NCBI GenBank assembly: GCA_014359765.1
Contig: JACIYT010000002.1
Location: 1 to 64,000 of the forward strand
Length of the DNA stretch: 64,000 bases
From: Roseovarius sp.
GTDB taxonomy: Bacteria; Pseudomonadota; Alphaproteobacteria; Rhodobacterales; Rhodobacteraceae
Direction of reading: 5' to 3'
The position numbers were made by a program, and so were the translations under genes. A model generated the notes under the pieces. The model was not told the DNA's origin and ran no database searches. It saw nothing but the letters and a program-made list of their open reading frames with translations. Shown in pieces: positions 21,825-33,685 of the stretch. Position 1 is the first letter of the stretch. Every line of letters starts with the position of its first letter.

Positions 21825-22898
21825 TCAGCGCGACAGCCCGCCATGCAGCGTCGGCACGTCGAGCGCGGCAAATCCGTAATGGCGCAGCCAGCGCAGGTCC
21901 GAATCGAAGAAGGCCCGCAGGTCGGGGATGCCGTATTTCAGCATGGCGATGCGGTCGATTCCCATGCCGAAGGCAAAGCCCTGCCATTCCTCCGGGTCGA
22001 TCCCGCCCGCGCGCAGCACATGCGGATGCACCATGCCGGAGCCGAGGATCTCCAGCCAGTCGTCGCCCTCGCCCACCTTGAGCGTGCCGCCCTCCCAGCT
22101 ACAGCGGATATCGACCTCGGCCGAGGGCTCGGTGAAGGGGAAATGCGAGGCGCGAAAGCGCAGATCGACATGATCCACCTCGAAAAAGGCCTTCACGAAT
22201 TCCTCCAACACCCATTTCAGGTTGGCCATGGAGATGTCGCGATCGACGGCCAATCCCTCGACCTGGTGGAACATCGGCGTGTGGGTCTGGTCGTAATCGG
22301 CGCGATAGACGCGCCCCGGCGCGATGACCCGGATCGGCGCACCCTGTGCCTGCATGGCGCGGATCTGCACCGGGCTGGTATGGGTGCGCAGCACATGGGG
22401 CGGGCGGTCGTCGCCTGCCGCGCGATGGATGTAGAACGTATCCATCTCGGCGCGGGCGGGATGGTGGCCGGGGATGTTGAGCGCGTCGAAATTATACCAG
22501 TCGCTCTCGATCTGCGGGCCCTCTGCCACCGCGAATCCCATATCGGCGAAAATCGCCGTGACCTCCTCGGTCACCTGGCTGACGGGGTGGATGCTGCCCT
22601 GCCTGCGCGGGCGCGCGGGCAGCGTCACGTCGAGCCATTCACCGCGCAGCCGCTCATCCAGCGCGGCATCGGCGAGCGCTGCCTTGCGCGCGGCGAGCGC
22701 CGAGGTGATCTCGTCGCGGAGGGCGTTGAGACGGGGGCCGGCCTCGCGCCGTTCCTCGGCGCTCATTCGGCCGAGTTCGCGCAGGGCGAGGCTGATCTCG
22801 CCCTTCTTGCCGAGGGCCCGCACGCGCAAGCCCTCGAGCGCGGCCTCGTCGGTCGCCTCGGCAATCGCCTTGAGATAGGTCTCGCGCAGATCGCTCAT
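21825..22898 (-). CDS. pheS: Phenylalanine--tRNA ligase alpha subunit
   Basis: [49 protein letters not shown]. Confidence 0.97.
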   Translation of the reverse strand: MSDLRETYLKAIAEATDEAALEGLRVRALGKKGEISLALRELGRMSAEERREAGPRLNALRDEITSALAARKAALADAALDERLRGEWLDVTLPARPRRQGSIHPVSQVTEEVTAIFADMGFAVAEGPQIESDWYNFDALNIPGHHPARAEMDTFYIHRAAGDDRPPHVLRTHTSPVQIRAMQAQGAPIRVIAPGRVYRADYDQTHTPMFHQVEGLAVDRDISMANLKWVLEEFVKAFFEVDHVDLRFRASHFPFTEPSAEVDIRCSWEGGTLKVGEGDDWLEILGSGMVHPHVLRAGGIDPEEWQGFAFGMGIDRIAMLKYGIPDLRAFFDSDLRWLRHYGFAALDVPTLHGGLSR

Positions 22899-23014
22899 CG
22901 CTCTTCCCCCGCTACTGTCAGGCGCGGGTTAGCGCGCACCGGCGCGGGGTGCAAGCGCACTCGGCGCGGAGGCGTGATTCAGCCCGAATGAACCGGCGCC
23001 ATGCTTGATCCGGA

Positions 23015-23698
23015 TCAGGAGGCGCGCGCGGCGCGGATCTGGTCCCAGGCGCGGTTGATGTCCTTGAGCCGCTTTTCGGCGAGGCGCACCGCCTCTTCGG
23101 GGACGCCGCGCGCCTGCATCCGGTCGGGGTGACAGTCGCGCACCATCTGCCGCCAGACGGCGCGGATCTCGTCAAGCGGCATCTCCGCCGTCACCCCCAG
23201 CACCGACCAGGGATCGGGCGCGGCATCGGGGACAAAGCGCGCGCGCAGGGCGCGGAATTGCGCCTCGGACAGGCCGAAGATCGTGGCCACCCGTTCGAGA
23301 AAGGCGTCCTCGGCGGAGTGATAGACCCCGTCGGCCATGGCGATGTGAAACAGCCCCTCCATCAGATCGCGGAGCGTCTCGGGCGCGGCCTCGAACATGC
23401 GCGCGATGCGCCCGGCATAGTCCTCGAACCCTGCCACGTCCTGCCTCGCGAGGTTGAAGACGCGGGCGGCATTGGCCTCTTCCCCCGGCGGAATGTTGAA
23501 CACCTCGCGGAAGGCCGTCACCTCGTCGCGCGTCACGAGGCCGTCGGCCTTGGCCATCTTGGCCGAGAGCGCGATCACCGCGATGGTAAAGGCGATGCTG
23601 CGCTCGGGCGGGCTTCGGAGGCGGTCGAAGACGGCGGCGAGGCTCTCGCCCGTGGCGAGCGCCTGAAGCGCCTCGATGATGCGGGTCCAGATCGACAT
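23015..23698 (-). CDS. DjlA-like co-chaperone (TerB domain + J domain)
   Basis: TerB-like N-terminus; C-terminal DPWSVLGVTAEMPLDEIRAVWRQMVRDCHPDRM. Confidence 0.85.
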   Translation of the reverse strand: MSIWTRIIEALQALATGESLAAVFDRLRSPPERSIAFTIAVIALSAKMAKADGLVTRDEVTAFREVFNIPPGEEANAARVFNLARQDVAGFEDYAGRIARMFEAAPETLRDLMEGLFHIAMADGVYHSAEDAFLERVATIFGLSEAQFRALRARFVPDAAPDPWSVLGVTAEMPLDEIRAVWRQMVRDCHPDRMQARGVPEEAVRLAEKRLKDINRAWDQIRAARAS

Positions 23699-23743
23699 GC
23701 GCGGGACCCTATCGCGGAACGCCGGGGCTGTCAGCGCAAACCG

Positions 23744-24223
23744 TCACAGGATCTTCTGCACGAGCACAAGATCGAGCCATTGCCCGAATTTCCGCCCGAC
23801 CTGTGGCAGGTGTCCCACACGGGCGAAACCGAGAGCCTCGTGAAAGGCGATGGCGCCGGGATTCGCGCCGCTCACGCCACCGATGAGGGCGTGGATGTCC
23901 GCGTCGCGCGCCACCGTCTCGAGCCGGGACATGAGCGCGCGGCCCGTCCCCTGCCCGCGCGCGGCGGCGGCGAGGATGATGGTGTGCTCGGCGCTATGGG
24001 CATAGCCCGGCCCGCCGCGAAACGGCCCGCAGGTGGCCAGGCCCAGCAGCACGCCCGCGCGTTCGGCCACCAGAAAGGCCGGGCCGCGCGCGGCGATATC
24101 GGCGGCGAGGCTTCGGGGCGTCTTCTCGACGGTGGTGAAGGTCACCGTGGTGTCGCGGATGATCGGATTCCAGATGGCGAGGATCGCGGGGATATCCTCG
24201 GGGGTCGCGGGGCGGATGATCAT
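23744..24223 (-). CDS. GNAT family N-acetyltransferase
   Basis: MIIRPATPEDIPAILAIWNPIIRDT...ARGQGTGRALMSRLE. Confidence 0.88.
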   Translation of the reverse strand: MIIRPATPEDIPAILAIWNPIIRDTTVTFTTVEKTPRSLAADIAARGPAFLVAERAGVLLGLATCGPFRGGPGYAHSAEHTIILAAAARGQGTGRALMSRLETVARDADIHALIGGVSGANPGAIAFHEALGFARVGHLPQVGRKFGQWLDLVLVQKIL

Positions 24224-24825
24224 TCGAGCACGCGCGCCCCATGGGGGGTGCTGAATTCGGCCCTGAGCGCGGGCGCGCCCGGCTCGAAGGCGACGCGCGG
24301 ATCGGCGAGATCCGCGAGGCCCGCGCGCAGCGCCCCCGCCTCGGGATGGGAGATGATGAGCCGGGTGAGACGCGCGCCGCTATTTGCCAGCCGCTGCACC
24401 GGGTGGGCCGTGCCCTGCCATTCGATCAGCGCCGGAAAGCGGTTGTCGAAGGGCAGCACGCCGCTTTTCGGCACGGCCATGCGCCAGCGCAGATCGCCGC
24501 GCGCCAGATCGCACGGCGCGCCCGCCTGCGGGTGACGGGCGAGCGCCGCGTCGAGATCGGCCACCCGGCAGATCCAGGTGCGCAGATGCGCCGGGCCGTC
24601 GAGCCGGTCGAGATCGAACCAGCGGGGGTGCTCGGGCGCGGGCGCGGCGGGGTCGATGGCGATCGCCTCGAGATAGAGCCCGTCGGCAAGCCCCAGAAGC
24701 CGGTTATGCGTGCCAAAGCGCGCGTGCGCGCCGCCCGGTTGCAGCGGCAGGCCGAGCGCCGCCTCCAGATGCGCCGCAGCCTCGTCGAGGGTGCGGCCCG
24801 CGACCGCGAGATGATCGAGTTGCAT
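24220..24825 (-). CDS. VOC/glyoxalase-like domain protein
   Basis: MQLDHLAVAGRTLDEAAAHLEAALGL...FGTHNRLLGLADGLYLEAIAID. Confidence 0.75.
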   Translation of the reverse strand: MQLDHLAVAGRTLDEAAAHLEAALGLPLQPGGAHARFGTHNRLLGLADGLYLEAIAIDPAAPAPEHPRWFDLDRLDGPAHLRTWICRVADLDAALARHPQAGAPCDLARGDLRWRMAVPKSGVLPFDNRFPALIEWQGTAHPVQRLANSGARLTRLIISHPEAGALRAGLADLADPRVAFEPGAPALRAEFSTPHGARVLE

Positions 24826-24879
24826 GGGCGCGCTCCCTCCTGTTGGCGAGGGGATGTCTGCCATGGGGGGCGCGCGCTG

Positions 24880-25674
24880 TCACGCCTCGTTGCGGATCAC
24901 GCGGGCGAACTTGTCGAACATGGCCTCGTTGGCGGCGATCACCTCGCCGTCGCCGAGGATGTCGCCATCCTTGCGCAGGGGCTCCACGAGGCCGCCCGCC
25001 TCGCGCACGATGAGGATGCCCGCGGCCAGATCCCAGGCGTTGAGCCGCCGCTCCCAGAAGCCGTCATAGCGCCCGGCGGCGACATAGGCCAGATCGAGCG
25101 CGGCAGACCCCCAGCGGCGCACCCCGGCGCAGGCGGGCAGGAGGCGCGCGAGATCCTGCAAGGTCTCGGGCAGGTCGGCGCGCCCGCCAAAGGGCAGGCC
25201 GGTGGCAAAGATCGCCTCGATCATCCGGTTGCGCGCCGAGACGCGCAGCCGCCTGTCGTTCATCCAGGCGCCGGCACCCTTCTCGGCAAAGAAGGTCTCG
25301 TCCCTGACGGGATCGTGGATCACGCCGGCCACCACCTCGCCCTTGTGCTCGAGTGCGACGGAGACCGCCCAGTGCGGCAGCCCGTGGAGGAAATTCGTGG
25401 TGCCGTCCAGCGGATCGACGATCCAGCGCCGGGTGGGATCGGTGCCCGGCTCCTCGCCGCCCTCCTCGGCGGCCCAGCCGTAATTGGGGCGCGCGCCCGT
25501 CAGTTCGGCCTTGAGGGCCTTTTCGGCGGCGATGTCGGCGCGGCTCACGAAATCGCCCGCGCCCTTCATCGAGACCTGAAGGTTCTCGACCTCGCCGAAA
25601 TCCTTGAGCAGCAGGCGCCCGGCCTTGCGCGCGGCCTTGAGCATGACGTTGAGATTGGCGCTGCCTTGCATCAC
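24880..25674 (-). CDS. Inositol monophosphatase family protein
   Basis: WIVDPLDGTTNFLHGLPHWAVS; WDLAAGILIVREAGG. Confidence 0.95.
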   Translation of the reverse strand: MMQGSANLNVMLKAARKAGRLLLKDFGEVENLQVSMKGAGDFVSRADIAAEKALKAELTGARPNYGWAAEEGGEEPGTDPTRRWIVDPLDGTTNFLHGLPHWAVSVALEHKGEVVAGVIHDPVRDETFFAEKGAGAWMNDRRLRVSARNRMIEAIFATGLPFGGRADLPETLQDLARLLPACAGVRRWGSAALDLAYVAAGRYDGFWERRLNAWDLAAGILIVREAGGLVEPLRKDGDILGDGEVIAANEAMFDKFARVIRNEA

Positions 25675-25728
25675 GGGGCTCCTTTGCGGTCAGGGCGGGG
25701 CTATACGCCGGGGGCCGCGCGCGGACAA

Positions 25729-25743
25729 GGGGCCAATGGCCCC
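25729..25743 (-). terminator. Hairpin downstream of ppx
   Basis: GGGGCC-AAT-GGCCCC inverted repeat between the ppx stop and the inositol monophosphatase start. Confidence 0.35.
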
Positions 25744-25762
25744 GGCGCGGCGCGGCGCGGCA

Positions 25763-27328
25763 TCAGCCGCGCGGCGCGGGACGCGCGACAGAGGGCCGGA
25801 TCTCGGCCTGCGCCCGGAGCGCCGCGCAGAGCGCGGCAAAGCGCGCGCGCGCCACCTCGCCGAATAGTGGCGTCGCCTCGGGCGAGAGGCGCAGCTCGAG
25901 CACCTTGCGCTTGGGAAACCAGCGCATCTCGCCCAGATGTGCATCCTCCTTGAGCCAGAGCATCGCGGCAAAGCGCATCGCCCGGCCGAGAACCTCGGCC
26001 TCGTGGCGCTCGCGTTCGGTGATCAGCCCGGCGAGGCTCTCGAAGCGGGTGCCGTCGCGTTTGCTCGAATAGCGGTAGAGCAGCGCGAGACCGAGCGCCA
26101 CGCGCTCGGAATGCTTCAGCCCGCCGAGATTGGCGCGGGTGGCGTTGTCGAAACAGTCCTCGGCGCGGTAATCAGGATGCGCGCGCCAGCTCACGTCATG
26201 GAGCAGGCAGGCGGCCTTGACGATGCGCAGCCGTTCGGGACCCGCCGATTTGAAGAGCGGCAGGATGAAATCATAGAGCACCCGGCCGAAACCCGGCAGG
26301 CGCGCATCCTTGGCCTCGGCAAAGCGGCAGGCCTCGATCAGCGGATCGCGGTCGCGCAGCATCTGCGGCATCTGCTCGTAGAGCAGGCCCTCGCGAATGC
26401 CGTAGCTCGATATCGCAATGTCATGCGGGTGAAAGATGCGCACCACCTCGCGCAGCACCTCCGCCGCATAGGGCACCAGCGCGATGCGCGCCGACGAGGC
26501 GCCCGATTGTGCGCGCAGGCCCTCGGGGGCGGTCTTCTCGATATGCTTGATGGTGGCGCGCACATCTGCGGCACTCATGCGGTATTCGTGCAGCACATGC
26601 AGCGGATAGCTGCGCCGTGCCATGTCGATCCGGGCAAAGGCCCGCCACGAGCCGCCAACGAGGAACAGCCGGTTCTTCTGCTCGCCCAGTTCCGCGCGCA
26701 GCCCCTCGAGCGTGGCCCGGATATGCGCGCGGCGCGCCTTCTTGCCGCCCTTGATGTCGCGCAGCTTGAGCGGGCCGAGCGGGGAGGTGACGCAGCGCCC
26801 GACGCGCCCGCCGTCGATCTCGGCCAGTTCCATCGACGCGCCGCCCATGTCGCAGACAAGGCCATAAGCCCCCGGCCAGCCCAGCAGCACCCCCTGCGCC
26901 GAGAGGCGCGCCTCCTCCGGCCCGTCGATGACAAAGAGGCGGATGCCGGTCTCGCGCAGGACCTCGGCGCGGAATTCCTCGCCATCGGCGGCCTCGCGCA
27001 CCGCCGCCGTGGCCACGGCATTGAGCGGGCCGGTGCCCATCCCCTCGGCCAGCAGCGCGAAGCGCTTGAGCGCGTCGAGCGCGCGCGCGCGCCCCTCGGG
27101 GTTGAGCCGGCCGGTCACCGAGAGGCCCGCCCCCAGCCCGCACATGATCTTTTCGTTGTAGAAATAGGCCGGGCTGCGCGCCGCGCCGTCGAACACCACC
27201 ATCCGCACCGAGTTCGAGCCGACATCGACCACCCCGACACGGGAGAGCGCGCGCGCCTCGGGGCTGTCGAAGAGCGGACGACCGAACGGGCCGTCGGGCT
27301 GCTCTGCGGGGGTGTCCACGCCGTCCAT
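25763..27328 (-). CDS. ppx: Ppx/GppA family exopolyphosphatase
   Basis: VGVVDVGSNSVRMVVFDG; CDMGGASMELAEI. Confidence 0.93.
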   Translation of the reverse strand: MDGVDTPAEQPDGPFGRPLFDSPEARALSRVGVVDVGSNSVRMVVFDGAARSPAYFYNEKIMCGLGAGLSVTGRLNPEGRARALDALKRFALLAEGMGTGPLNAVATAAVREAADGEEFRAEVLRETGIRLFVIDGPEEARLSAQGVLLGWPGAYGLVCDMGGASMELAEIDGGRVGRCVTSPLGPLKLRDIKGGKKARRAHIRATLEGLRAELGEQKNRLFLVGGSWRAFARIDMARRSYPLHVLHEYRMSAADVRATIKHIEKTAPEGLRAQSGASSARIALVPYAAEVLREVVRIFHPHDIAISSYGIREGLLYEQMPQMLRDRDPLIEACRFAEAKDARLPGFGRVLYDFILPLFKSAGPERLRIVKAACLLHDVSWRAHPDYRAEDCFDNATRANLGGLKHSERVALGLALLYRYSSKRDGTRFESLAGLITERERHEAEVLGRAMRFAAMLWLKEDAHLGEMRWFPKRKVLELRLSPEATPLFGEVARARFAALCAALRAQAEIRPSVARPAPRG

Positions 27329-27376
27329 CGCCTGCCTTGCCGGTTTGCCCCCGTCTATGCGCCCGGCGCGCGCGCG

Positions 27377-29551
27377 TCAATCGTCGGTATGGGTGAGGCG
27401 CGGCACATCCGCGGCCCCCGCCGAGCCGCGCCCCGAGAGCGAGGGATATTCCATGAAGAAGCGGTGACAGTTGAAGGAAAACTCGCCCTCCGGCTTGGTC
27501 TCGCGGAGGAAATGGCCATCGGGATACATCACCCAGCTCTGCGCCACATCGGCCAGGTTCGCGGCCATGATCTGGCTCACGATCTGCGCCTTGACGGTGG
27601 GGTTCGTGGTCTCGACCAGCGTTTCCACCCGGCGGTTGAGGTTGCGCCCCATCCAGTCGGCCGACGAGATGAACACCCGCGCCGTCTTCGAGGGCAGCCC
27701 CGCGCCATTGCCGAAACAGACGATCCGCGAATGTTCGAGAAACCGCCCGACGATGGACTTCACCCGGATATTGGACGACAGCCCCTTGATTCCGGGGCGC
27801 AGCCCGCAGATGCCGCGCACCACCAGGTCGATCCGCACACCGGCCTCGGAGGCGGCATAGAGCGCGTCGATCACGTCCGGTTCGATGAGCGAGTTCATCT
27901 TGGCCCAGATCGCGGCGGGCCTGCCTGCGCGGGCATGATCGGCCTCGCGCCCGATGAGTTCGATGAGCCGGGACTTGAGCGATTTGGGCGAAATGGCGAG
28001 GTTTTCCAGCCCCTCGGGCTCGGCATAGCCCGAGAGGTAGTTGAATACCTTGATGGCATCGCGGCCGAGCGCGGGATCGCAGGTGAAGAAGCTCAGATCG
28101 GTATAGATGCGCGCGGTGATCGGGTGATAATTGCCGGTGCCGTAATGGGTGTAGGTCACCAGCCGGTCGCCTTCGCGGCGCACCACGGCGGAGATCTTGG
28201 CGTGGGTCTTGAGGTCGATGAAGCCATAGACCACATGCGCGCCCGCGCGCTCCAGCCGCCGCGACTGCCGGATATTGGCCGCCTCGTCGAAGCGCGCCTT
28301 GAGTTCCACCAGCGCGGTCACGGATTTGCCGTCCTCGGCCGCCTCGCAGAGCGCCTCGACGATCGGCGAGTTGCGCGAGGTGCGATAGAGCGTCTGCCTG
28401 ATCGCCAGCACGTCGGGATCGCGCGCCGCCTGCTGGAGAAAGCGCACCACCATGTCGAAGGTCTCGTAGGGGTGGTGGAGCAGCATGTCCTTCTGCCGGA
28501 TCGCGGCGAACATGTCGCCGCCATGATCCTGCACGCGCTCGGGCACGCGCGGGGTGAAGGGCGGCCAGAGCAGATCGGGGCGCGAATCGAGCACCAGTTC
28601 CTTGAGATCGGCGAGCCCGATCATCCCCTCGACCTCCACCACCTCGTCGGGGTGGACGTGCAATTCCTCGGTGATCACCTCGCGCAGCGCCTCGGGCGCG
28701 CCGGCGGTGATCTTCATGCGCACTACCTCGCCGCGGCGGCGGCGCTTCAGGGCCACCTCGAATTCGCGCACCAGATCCTCGGCCTCTTCCTCGACCTCCA
28801 GATCGCTGTCGCGCAGCACGCGAAAGGCACAGTGCGCGACATAGCGATATCCGGGAAAGAGGCTGTTGAGATGCAGCAGCAGCACCTCCTCGAGCGGGAT
28901 CGTGCGATGCGCGCCCTCGGGGGCGGGCAGGCAAACGAAACGGTCGATCTGCTGCGGGATCGGCAGGAGCGCCTGAAGCGGGCGGCGATCGGCCTTGCGT
29001 TCCAGTTGCAGCGCCAGCACGAAGCCGAGATTGGGGATGAACGGAAACGGATGCGCCGGGTCGATCGCCAGCGGCGAGAGCACCGGGAAGATGCTGCGCA
29101 GGAACACCTCGTCGAGATGCGCGCGGTCGGCCTCGTCGAGCGCGTCATGGGTCAGGATCGCGATGCGCTCGCGCTCCATCTCGGCGCGCAGGGTCTCGAA
29201 GGTGTCCTGCTGCGCGTCGAGCAGCTCGCGGGCGTTCTCGTTGATCAGCACGAGCTGTTCGGCGGGCGTCAGCCCGTCGGCGGCAGGCGTGGTGTTGCCG
29301 GTCTTGGCCAGTTCGCGCAGGCCGGCGACGCGCACGTTGTAGAATTCGTCGAGATTGGTGGCCGAGATCGACAGGAAGCGCAGCCGCTCCAGGAGCGGCA
29401 CGCGCGGGTTCTGCGCCTCTTCCAGAACCCGCCAGTTGAAGCCGAGCCAGCTCAGCTCGCGATTGTGAAAGCGGCCCGGCCCGGTGATGTCGAGATCGGG
29501 CAGATCGACCGGTTCGGGGGGAGGGTGCTTGAGGAAATCGGCATGTGTCAT
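27377..29551 (-). CDS. ppk1: Polyphosphate kinase 1
   Basis: [57 protein letters not shown]. Confidence 0.97.
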   Translation of the reverse strand: MTHADFLKHPPPEPVDLPDLDITGPGRFHNRELSWLGFNWRVLEEAQNPRVPLLERLRFLSISATNLDEFYNVRVAGLRELAKTGNTTPAADGLTPAEQLVLINENARELLDAQQDTFETLRAEMERERIAILTHDALDEADRAHLDEVFLRSIFPVLSPLAIDPAHPFPFIPNLGFVLALQLERKADRRPLQALLPIPQQIDRFVCLPAPEGAHRTIPLEEVLLLHLNSLFPGYRYVAHCAFRVLRDSDLEVEEEAEDLVREFEVALKRRRRGEVVRMKITAGAPEALREVITEELHVHPDEVVEVEGMIGLADLKELVLDSRPDLLWPPFTPRVPERVQDHGGDMFAAIRQKDMLLHHPYETFDMVVRFLQQAARDPDVLAIRQTLYRTSRNSPIVEALCEAAEDGKSVTALVELKARFDEAANIRQSRRLERAGAHVVYGFIDLKTHAKISAVVRREGDRLVTYTHYGTGNYHPITARIYTDLSFFTCDPALGRDAIKVFNYLSGYAEPEGLENLAISPKSLKSRLIELIGREADHARAGRPAAIWAKMNSLIEPDVIDALYAASEAGVRIDLVVRGICGLRPGIKGLSSNIRVKSIVGRFLEHSRIVCFGNGAGLPSKTARVFISSADWMGRNLNRRVETLVETTNPTVKAQIVSQIMAANLADVAQSWVMYPDGHFLRETKPEGEFSFNCHRFFMEYPSLSGRGSAGAADVPRLTHTDD

Positions 29552-29602
29552 GGCGGGGTTATGGCGACGGCCTGTAACGGTTCGATGACGCCGAAACTGG
29601 CC

Positions 29603-30280
29603 TCAGCGCGCGGCTTTGTCCAGCATTTCGGCGGCGAGCGCGCGGGTGATCGCCCGCCCCTCGGCCAGCGCGCGCGCATCGAGCGCCGCCACCACCTCAT
29701 GCGCGGCCTCGAAGCTGCGCTCGATTCGCCGCACGAGATAGGGCACGGTGTCGGGGCTGGGTGACAGCTGACGGTCGGCAAAGAGCTTGGCGAGCAGCGC
29801 CGCAAGCAGCGCGTCATCGGGTGGCGCAAGCCGCGCGAGCAGCGTGCCCTCCATCCGGCTCGCCAGATCGGGCAGGCCGAGCCCCCAGCGCACCGGCGCC
29901 GCGCGCGCCGTGACCAGCAGCGCGTGCCCCTCGGCCAGCACCAGGTTGTGCAGGTGGAAAAGCGCCTCCTCGGCGGCACGGTCGCCGGCGATCCTCTGGG
30001 CATCCTCGATCGCCACCGGCCCCGCGGCGAGCGCCGGGATATCGGCCTGCGCCAGCGTCCCGGCGGCCACGATGCGCGCCCCCGACAGCCCCGCCCAGAC
30101 ATGCGCCAGATGGGTCTTGCCCGCGCCCGGCGGCCCGGCCAGCAGCAGCTTGCGCGCGGGCCAGTCGCGCCAGGCCTCGATCAGCGCGACGGCTTCGGCA
30201 TTGGCGGGCGAGACGAAGAAATCGTCGCGCCCGAGCGCCGGGCGCGCAGGCAGATCGAAGCTCAGTTGCCGCGCGCTCAT
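29603..30280 (-). CDS. HdaA/DnaA-like AAA+ regulator of replication initiation
   Basis: DDFFVSPANAEAVALIEAWRDWPARKLLLAGPPGAGKTHLAHVW. Confidence 0.8.
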   Translation of the reverse strand: MSARQLSFDLPARPALGRDDFFVSPANAEAVALIEAWRDWPARKLLLAGPPGAGKTHLAHVWAGLSGARIVAAGTLAQADIPALAAGPVAIEDAQRIAGDRAAEEALFHLHNLVLAEGHALLVTARAAPVRWGLGLPDLASRMEGTLLARLAPPDDALLAALLAKLFADRQLSPSPDTVPYLVRRIERSFEAAHEVVAALDARALAEGRAITRALAAEMLDKAAR

Positions 30281-31356
30281 CCGTCGCCCTGCTCCGCACC
30301 CTGCGCGTCCAGCCCGCGATAGAGCCGCCCGTTCCGGTATTCCCCGATGGCAAAGCGCGCGATGACGCCCAGCGCCGCCGCCACCGGCACCGCCACCAGC
30401 ATCCCCACGAAGCCGAACAGCGTCCCGAAGGCCGACAGCGCAAAGATGAGCCAGACCGGGTGCAACCCAACCGAAGAGCCGACGAGGCGCGGCGTGAGGA
30501 AGTTACCCTCGATCATCTGCCCCGAGACGAAGATCCCCGCCACCAGCGCGATGCTGACCCAGTCGCCCCAGAACTGAAAGAGCGCGAGGCCCATGGCCAG
30601 CGCCCCGCCGAAGATCGCGCCGACATAGGGGATGAAGGTCACCAGCCCCGCCAGCGCCCCCACCACGAGGCCGAATTGCAGCCCCACCAGCATCAGTGCC
30701 ACCGCGTAATAGGTGCCGAGGATCAGGCAGACCGTGCCCATGCCGCGAACGAACCCCGCCAGCGTCGCGTCGATCTGGCCCGCCAGCCGGCGGATGGTCG
30801 GTGCATGGTCGCGCGGCAGCAACTGGTCGATTTGGGCGATCATGCGATCCCAGTCATGGAGCAGGTAAACCGCCACCACCGGCGCCACCACCAGCAACAC
30901 CACGATGTTGAGCAGCGAAGCGGCCGAGCTGAGCGCGCCCTGGAGGAGCCGCGCGCCCTGCTCGCGGATCGTCTCCCCCAGCGATTGCAGCGACTGGTTG
31001 AGCGCCGAATCGGGCACATAGAGCGCGGGGAATTTCGCGCTGAGAAAGCCCTGGAGATCGCGCGCCAGATGCGGCGCGACCTCGAAGAGGGCAACCGCCT
31101 GATTGACCACCGTCGGAATGATCAGCAGCACCGCGATGACCAGCAAGAGCACCGCCACCGCCGTGATCACCGCCACCGCCGCCGCGCGCCCGAGCCCCAT
31201 GCGCTCCAGCCGGTCGGCGACCGGGTCGAGGAAATAGGCAATCGCCGCGCCCAGCACGAAGGGCATCATCACATCGCCCAGAAGCCACAGCACCACCAGC
31301 GCGACCGCCGCCGCGATGCCCCAGTATTTCACCTGATCCCGAACCGGCAAGGCCAT
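30277..31356 (-). CDS. AI-2E family transporter
   Basis: Polytopic; [48 protein letters not shown]; start reassigned to 31356. Confidence 0.9.
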   Translation of the reverse strand: MALPVRDQVKYWGIAAAVALVVLWLLGDVMMPFVLGAAIAYFLDPVADRLERMGLGRAAAVAVITAVAVLLLVIAVLLIIPTVVNQAVALFEVAPHLARDLQGFLSAKFPALYVPDSALNQSLQSLGETIREQGARLLQGALSSAASLLNIVVLLVVAPVVAVYLLHDWDRMIAQIDQLLPRDHAPTIRRLAGQIDATLAGFVRGMGTVCLILGTYYAVALMLVGLQFGLVVGALAGLVTFIPYVGAIFGGALAMGLALFQFWGDWVSIALVAGIFVSGQMIEGNFLTPRLVGSSVGLHPVWLIFALSAFGTLFGFVGMLVAVPVAAALGVIARFAIGEYRNGRLYRGLDAQGAEQGDG

Positions 31357-31522
31357 GCGTGCGCTCCCCTGTGCGGCTCCTGTCTCGCCTCTCGGGGCAG
31401 CGCTTTCAAGAAAAAACGCCGGGGAAAATGCCGCGCGCGCCGCCTTGCCCGCTGTCTTGCCCCCTGTGGCGTTCCCGTCTAGAACGCGCCCGAGTTGCCG
31501 CCCCCAGCCAGAAGGCCCGCCC

Positions 31523-32878
31523 ATGCGTCTGAGCCGCTATTTCCTGCCCGTTCTCAAGGAAACCCCCGCCGAGGCGCAGATCGCCAGCCACCGGCTGATG
31601 CTGCGCGCGGGCATGATCAAGCAGGCGAGCGCCGGGATCTATTCCTGGCTGCCGCTGGGCTTCAAGGTGCTGCGCAAGCTGGAAAACATCGTGCACGAGG
31701 AACAGCTGCGCGCAGGCCATATCCCGATGCTCATGCCGACGCTGCAATCGGCGGATCTGTGGCGCGAGAGCGGGCGCTATGACGATTACGGCGCCGAGAT
31801 GCTGCGCATCAAGGATCGGCACGGGCGCGACATGCTCTACGGCCCGACCAACGAGGAGCTGATCACCGACATATTCCGCGCCCATGTCGGCAGCTACAAG
31901 GATCTGCCGCTCACGCTCTACCATATCCAGTGGAAATTCCGCGACGAGGTGCGCCCGCGCTTCGGCGTGATGCGGGGCCGCGAATTCCTGATGAAGGACG
32001 GCTACAATTTCGACCTGACCAGGGAGGACGCGCTGCACAGCTACAACCGCCACCTGGTGAGCTACCTGCGCACCTATGAGCGGATGGGGCTTCAGGCGAT
32101 CCCGATGCGCGCCGACAGCGGCCCCATCGGCGGCGATGACACGCATGAATTCCTGGTGCTGGCCGATACGGGCGAATCGGAGGTGTTCTACGACAGCGCG
32201 ATCACCGATCTGCGCTTTGGCGACCGCGATATCGACTATGACGATCCCGCGCAGTGCCGCGCTGTGCTCGAGGAATTCACCTCGCGCTATGCCCGCACCG
32301 ACGAGACCCATGACGAGGCGCTCTTCAACGCCATCCCCGAGGAGCGCCGCCGTGTCGCGCGCGGCATCGAGGTGGGGCAGATCTTCTACTTCGGCACCAA
32401 GTATTCCGAGCCGATGGGCGCCACCGTGCAGGGGCCGGACGGCAAGCAGGTGCCGGTCCATATGGGCAGCCACGGTATCGGCGTCTCGCGCCTTGTCGGC
32501 GCGATCATCGAGGCGTCGCACGACGAGCGTGGCATCATCTGGCCCGAAGGTGTGACGCCCTTCCACGCGGGCATCGTCAACCTCAAGCAGGGCGATCCGC
32601 AGGCCGACGCCGCCTGCGAGGCGCTTTATCGCGCGCTTGTCGCGCGCGGGCTCGAGCCGCTCTATGACGACCGCGACGAGCGCGCGGGCGGCAAGTTCGC
32701 CACGATGGACCTGATCGGCCTGCCCTGGCGGATCACCGTGGGGCCGCGCGGGTTGAAGAACGGGGTGGTGGAACTCACCTCGCGGCGCACCGGCGAGAGC
32801 GAGGAAATGCCCCCCGAAACGGCGGTGGAGCGGTTGGCGCAGATTTATGCCGGCCATCTGGCGCGCATCGTTTCGTGA
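31523..32878 (+). CDS. proS: Proline--tRNA ligase
   Basis: [46 protein letters not shown]. Confidence 0.97.
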   Translation: MRLSRYFLPVLKETPAEAQIASHRLMLRAGMIKQASAGIYSWLPLGFKVLRKLENIVHEEQLRAGHIPMLMPTLQSADLWRESGRYDDYGAEMLRIKDRHGRDMLYGPTNEELITDIFRAHVGSYKDLPLTLYHIQWKFRDEVRPRFGVMRGREFLMKDGYNFDLTREDALHSYNRHLVSYLRTYERMGLQAIPMRADSGPIGGDDTHEFLVLADTGESEVFYDSAITDLRFGDRDIDYDDPAQCRAVLEEFTSRYARTDETHDEALFNAIPEERRRVARGIEVGQIFYFGTKYSEPMGATVQGPDGKQVPVHMGSHGIGVSRLVGAIIEASHDERGIIWPEGVTPFHAGIVNLKQGDPQADAACEALYRALVARGLEPLYDDRDERAGGKFATMDLIGLPWRITVGPRGLKNGVVELTSRRTGESEEMPPETAVERLAQIYAGHLARIVS

Positions 32879-32942
32879 TCCCGTTCCCCGCGCCGGCAGG
32901 CTCTTGACTCGGCGGTCGAAATCACGCAAACGGTCCGCCGAT

Positions 32943-33018
<76 letters not shown>

Positions 33019-33088
33019 TTCCACGCCGATACCTGCCAGTCCCGATCCCTGCCCGGTTCGTCCGCCGATCCGTCGTGGCGCGCGCGGC

Positions 33089-33661
33089 TCAGCCCGCGGT
33101 CCCCAGCAGCGCGCCGATGATCGCCAGCGCGCTCTCGCTGTCCCAGTCGGCATCGCCAGTGAGGCGGGCAATCTCGTTGCCCTCGGGGTCGAGGATCACG
33201 GTGACGGGCAGGCCCAGAACGCCCATCTCGCGCGCCAGCGCGCTCCTGGGGTCGCGGTGCAGCGGCAGGTTGGTGATACCGATATCGTCGAAGAATTTCT
33301 TCATTGCCGGCGGCGGGTTGCGGCCCGTGGCGATGGTCACGACGGAAAACGCACCGCCCCCCATCTCGGTCTGGAGCCGCGCCAGCGTCGGCATCTCGGC
33401 GCGGCAGGGCGCGCACCAGGTCGCCCAGAAATTCAGCACCACATGCTGCCCGCGATAATCGGCGAGCGTGCCGGGCGTGCCGTCGGCGCGCTCGAATTCG
33501 GTCAGCGGAACGGGCCGGGGGGTATCGTGGAGCACCAGTTTCTTCATGTGCCCCTCGCGCAGCGCCGCGACTGCGGCGATATCGGCGGCGGCGGCGGGCG
33601 TGGCAAGGTTTGCACCGAGCGCAAGCCCCATATAAAGGACGATCGCGAGACAACGTTTCAT
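33089..33661 (-). CDS. TlpA family thiol:disulfide reductase
   Basis: Signal peptide; [20 protein letters not shown]. Confidence 0.92.
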   Translation of the reverse strand: MKRCLAIVLYMGLALGANLATPAAAADIAAVAALREGHMKKLVLHDTPRPVPLTEFERADGTPGTLADYRGQHVVLNFWATWCAPCRAEMPTLARLQTEMGGGAFSVVTIATGRNPPPAMKKFFDDIGITNLPLHRDPRSALAREMGVLGLPVTVILDPEGNEIARLTGDADWDSESALAIIGALLGTAG

Positions 33662-33685
33662 TTTCCCTCCAGAGGGCCGCAACAG

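Noticed and set aside
26421-28934. 837-aa minus-strand ORF spanning ppk and ppx in another frame
   Set aside because: Alternative frame of real genes on the same strand; A/R/G-rich non-coding translation
25937-29764. 1275-aa plus-strand ORF opposite ppx-ppk
   Set aside because: Antisense to two confidently identified genes and crossing their boundary; long antisense frames are expected from GC-rich codon bias; no recognisable domain
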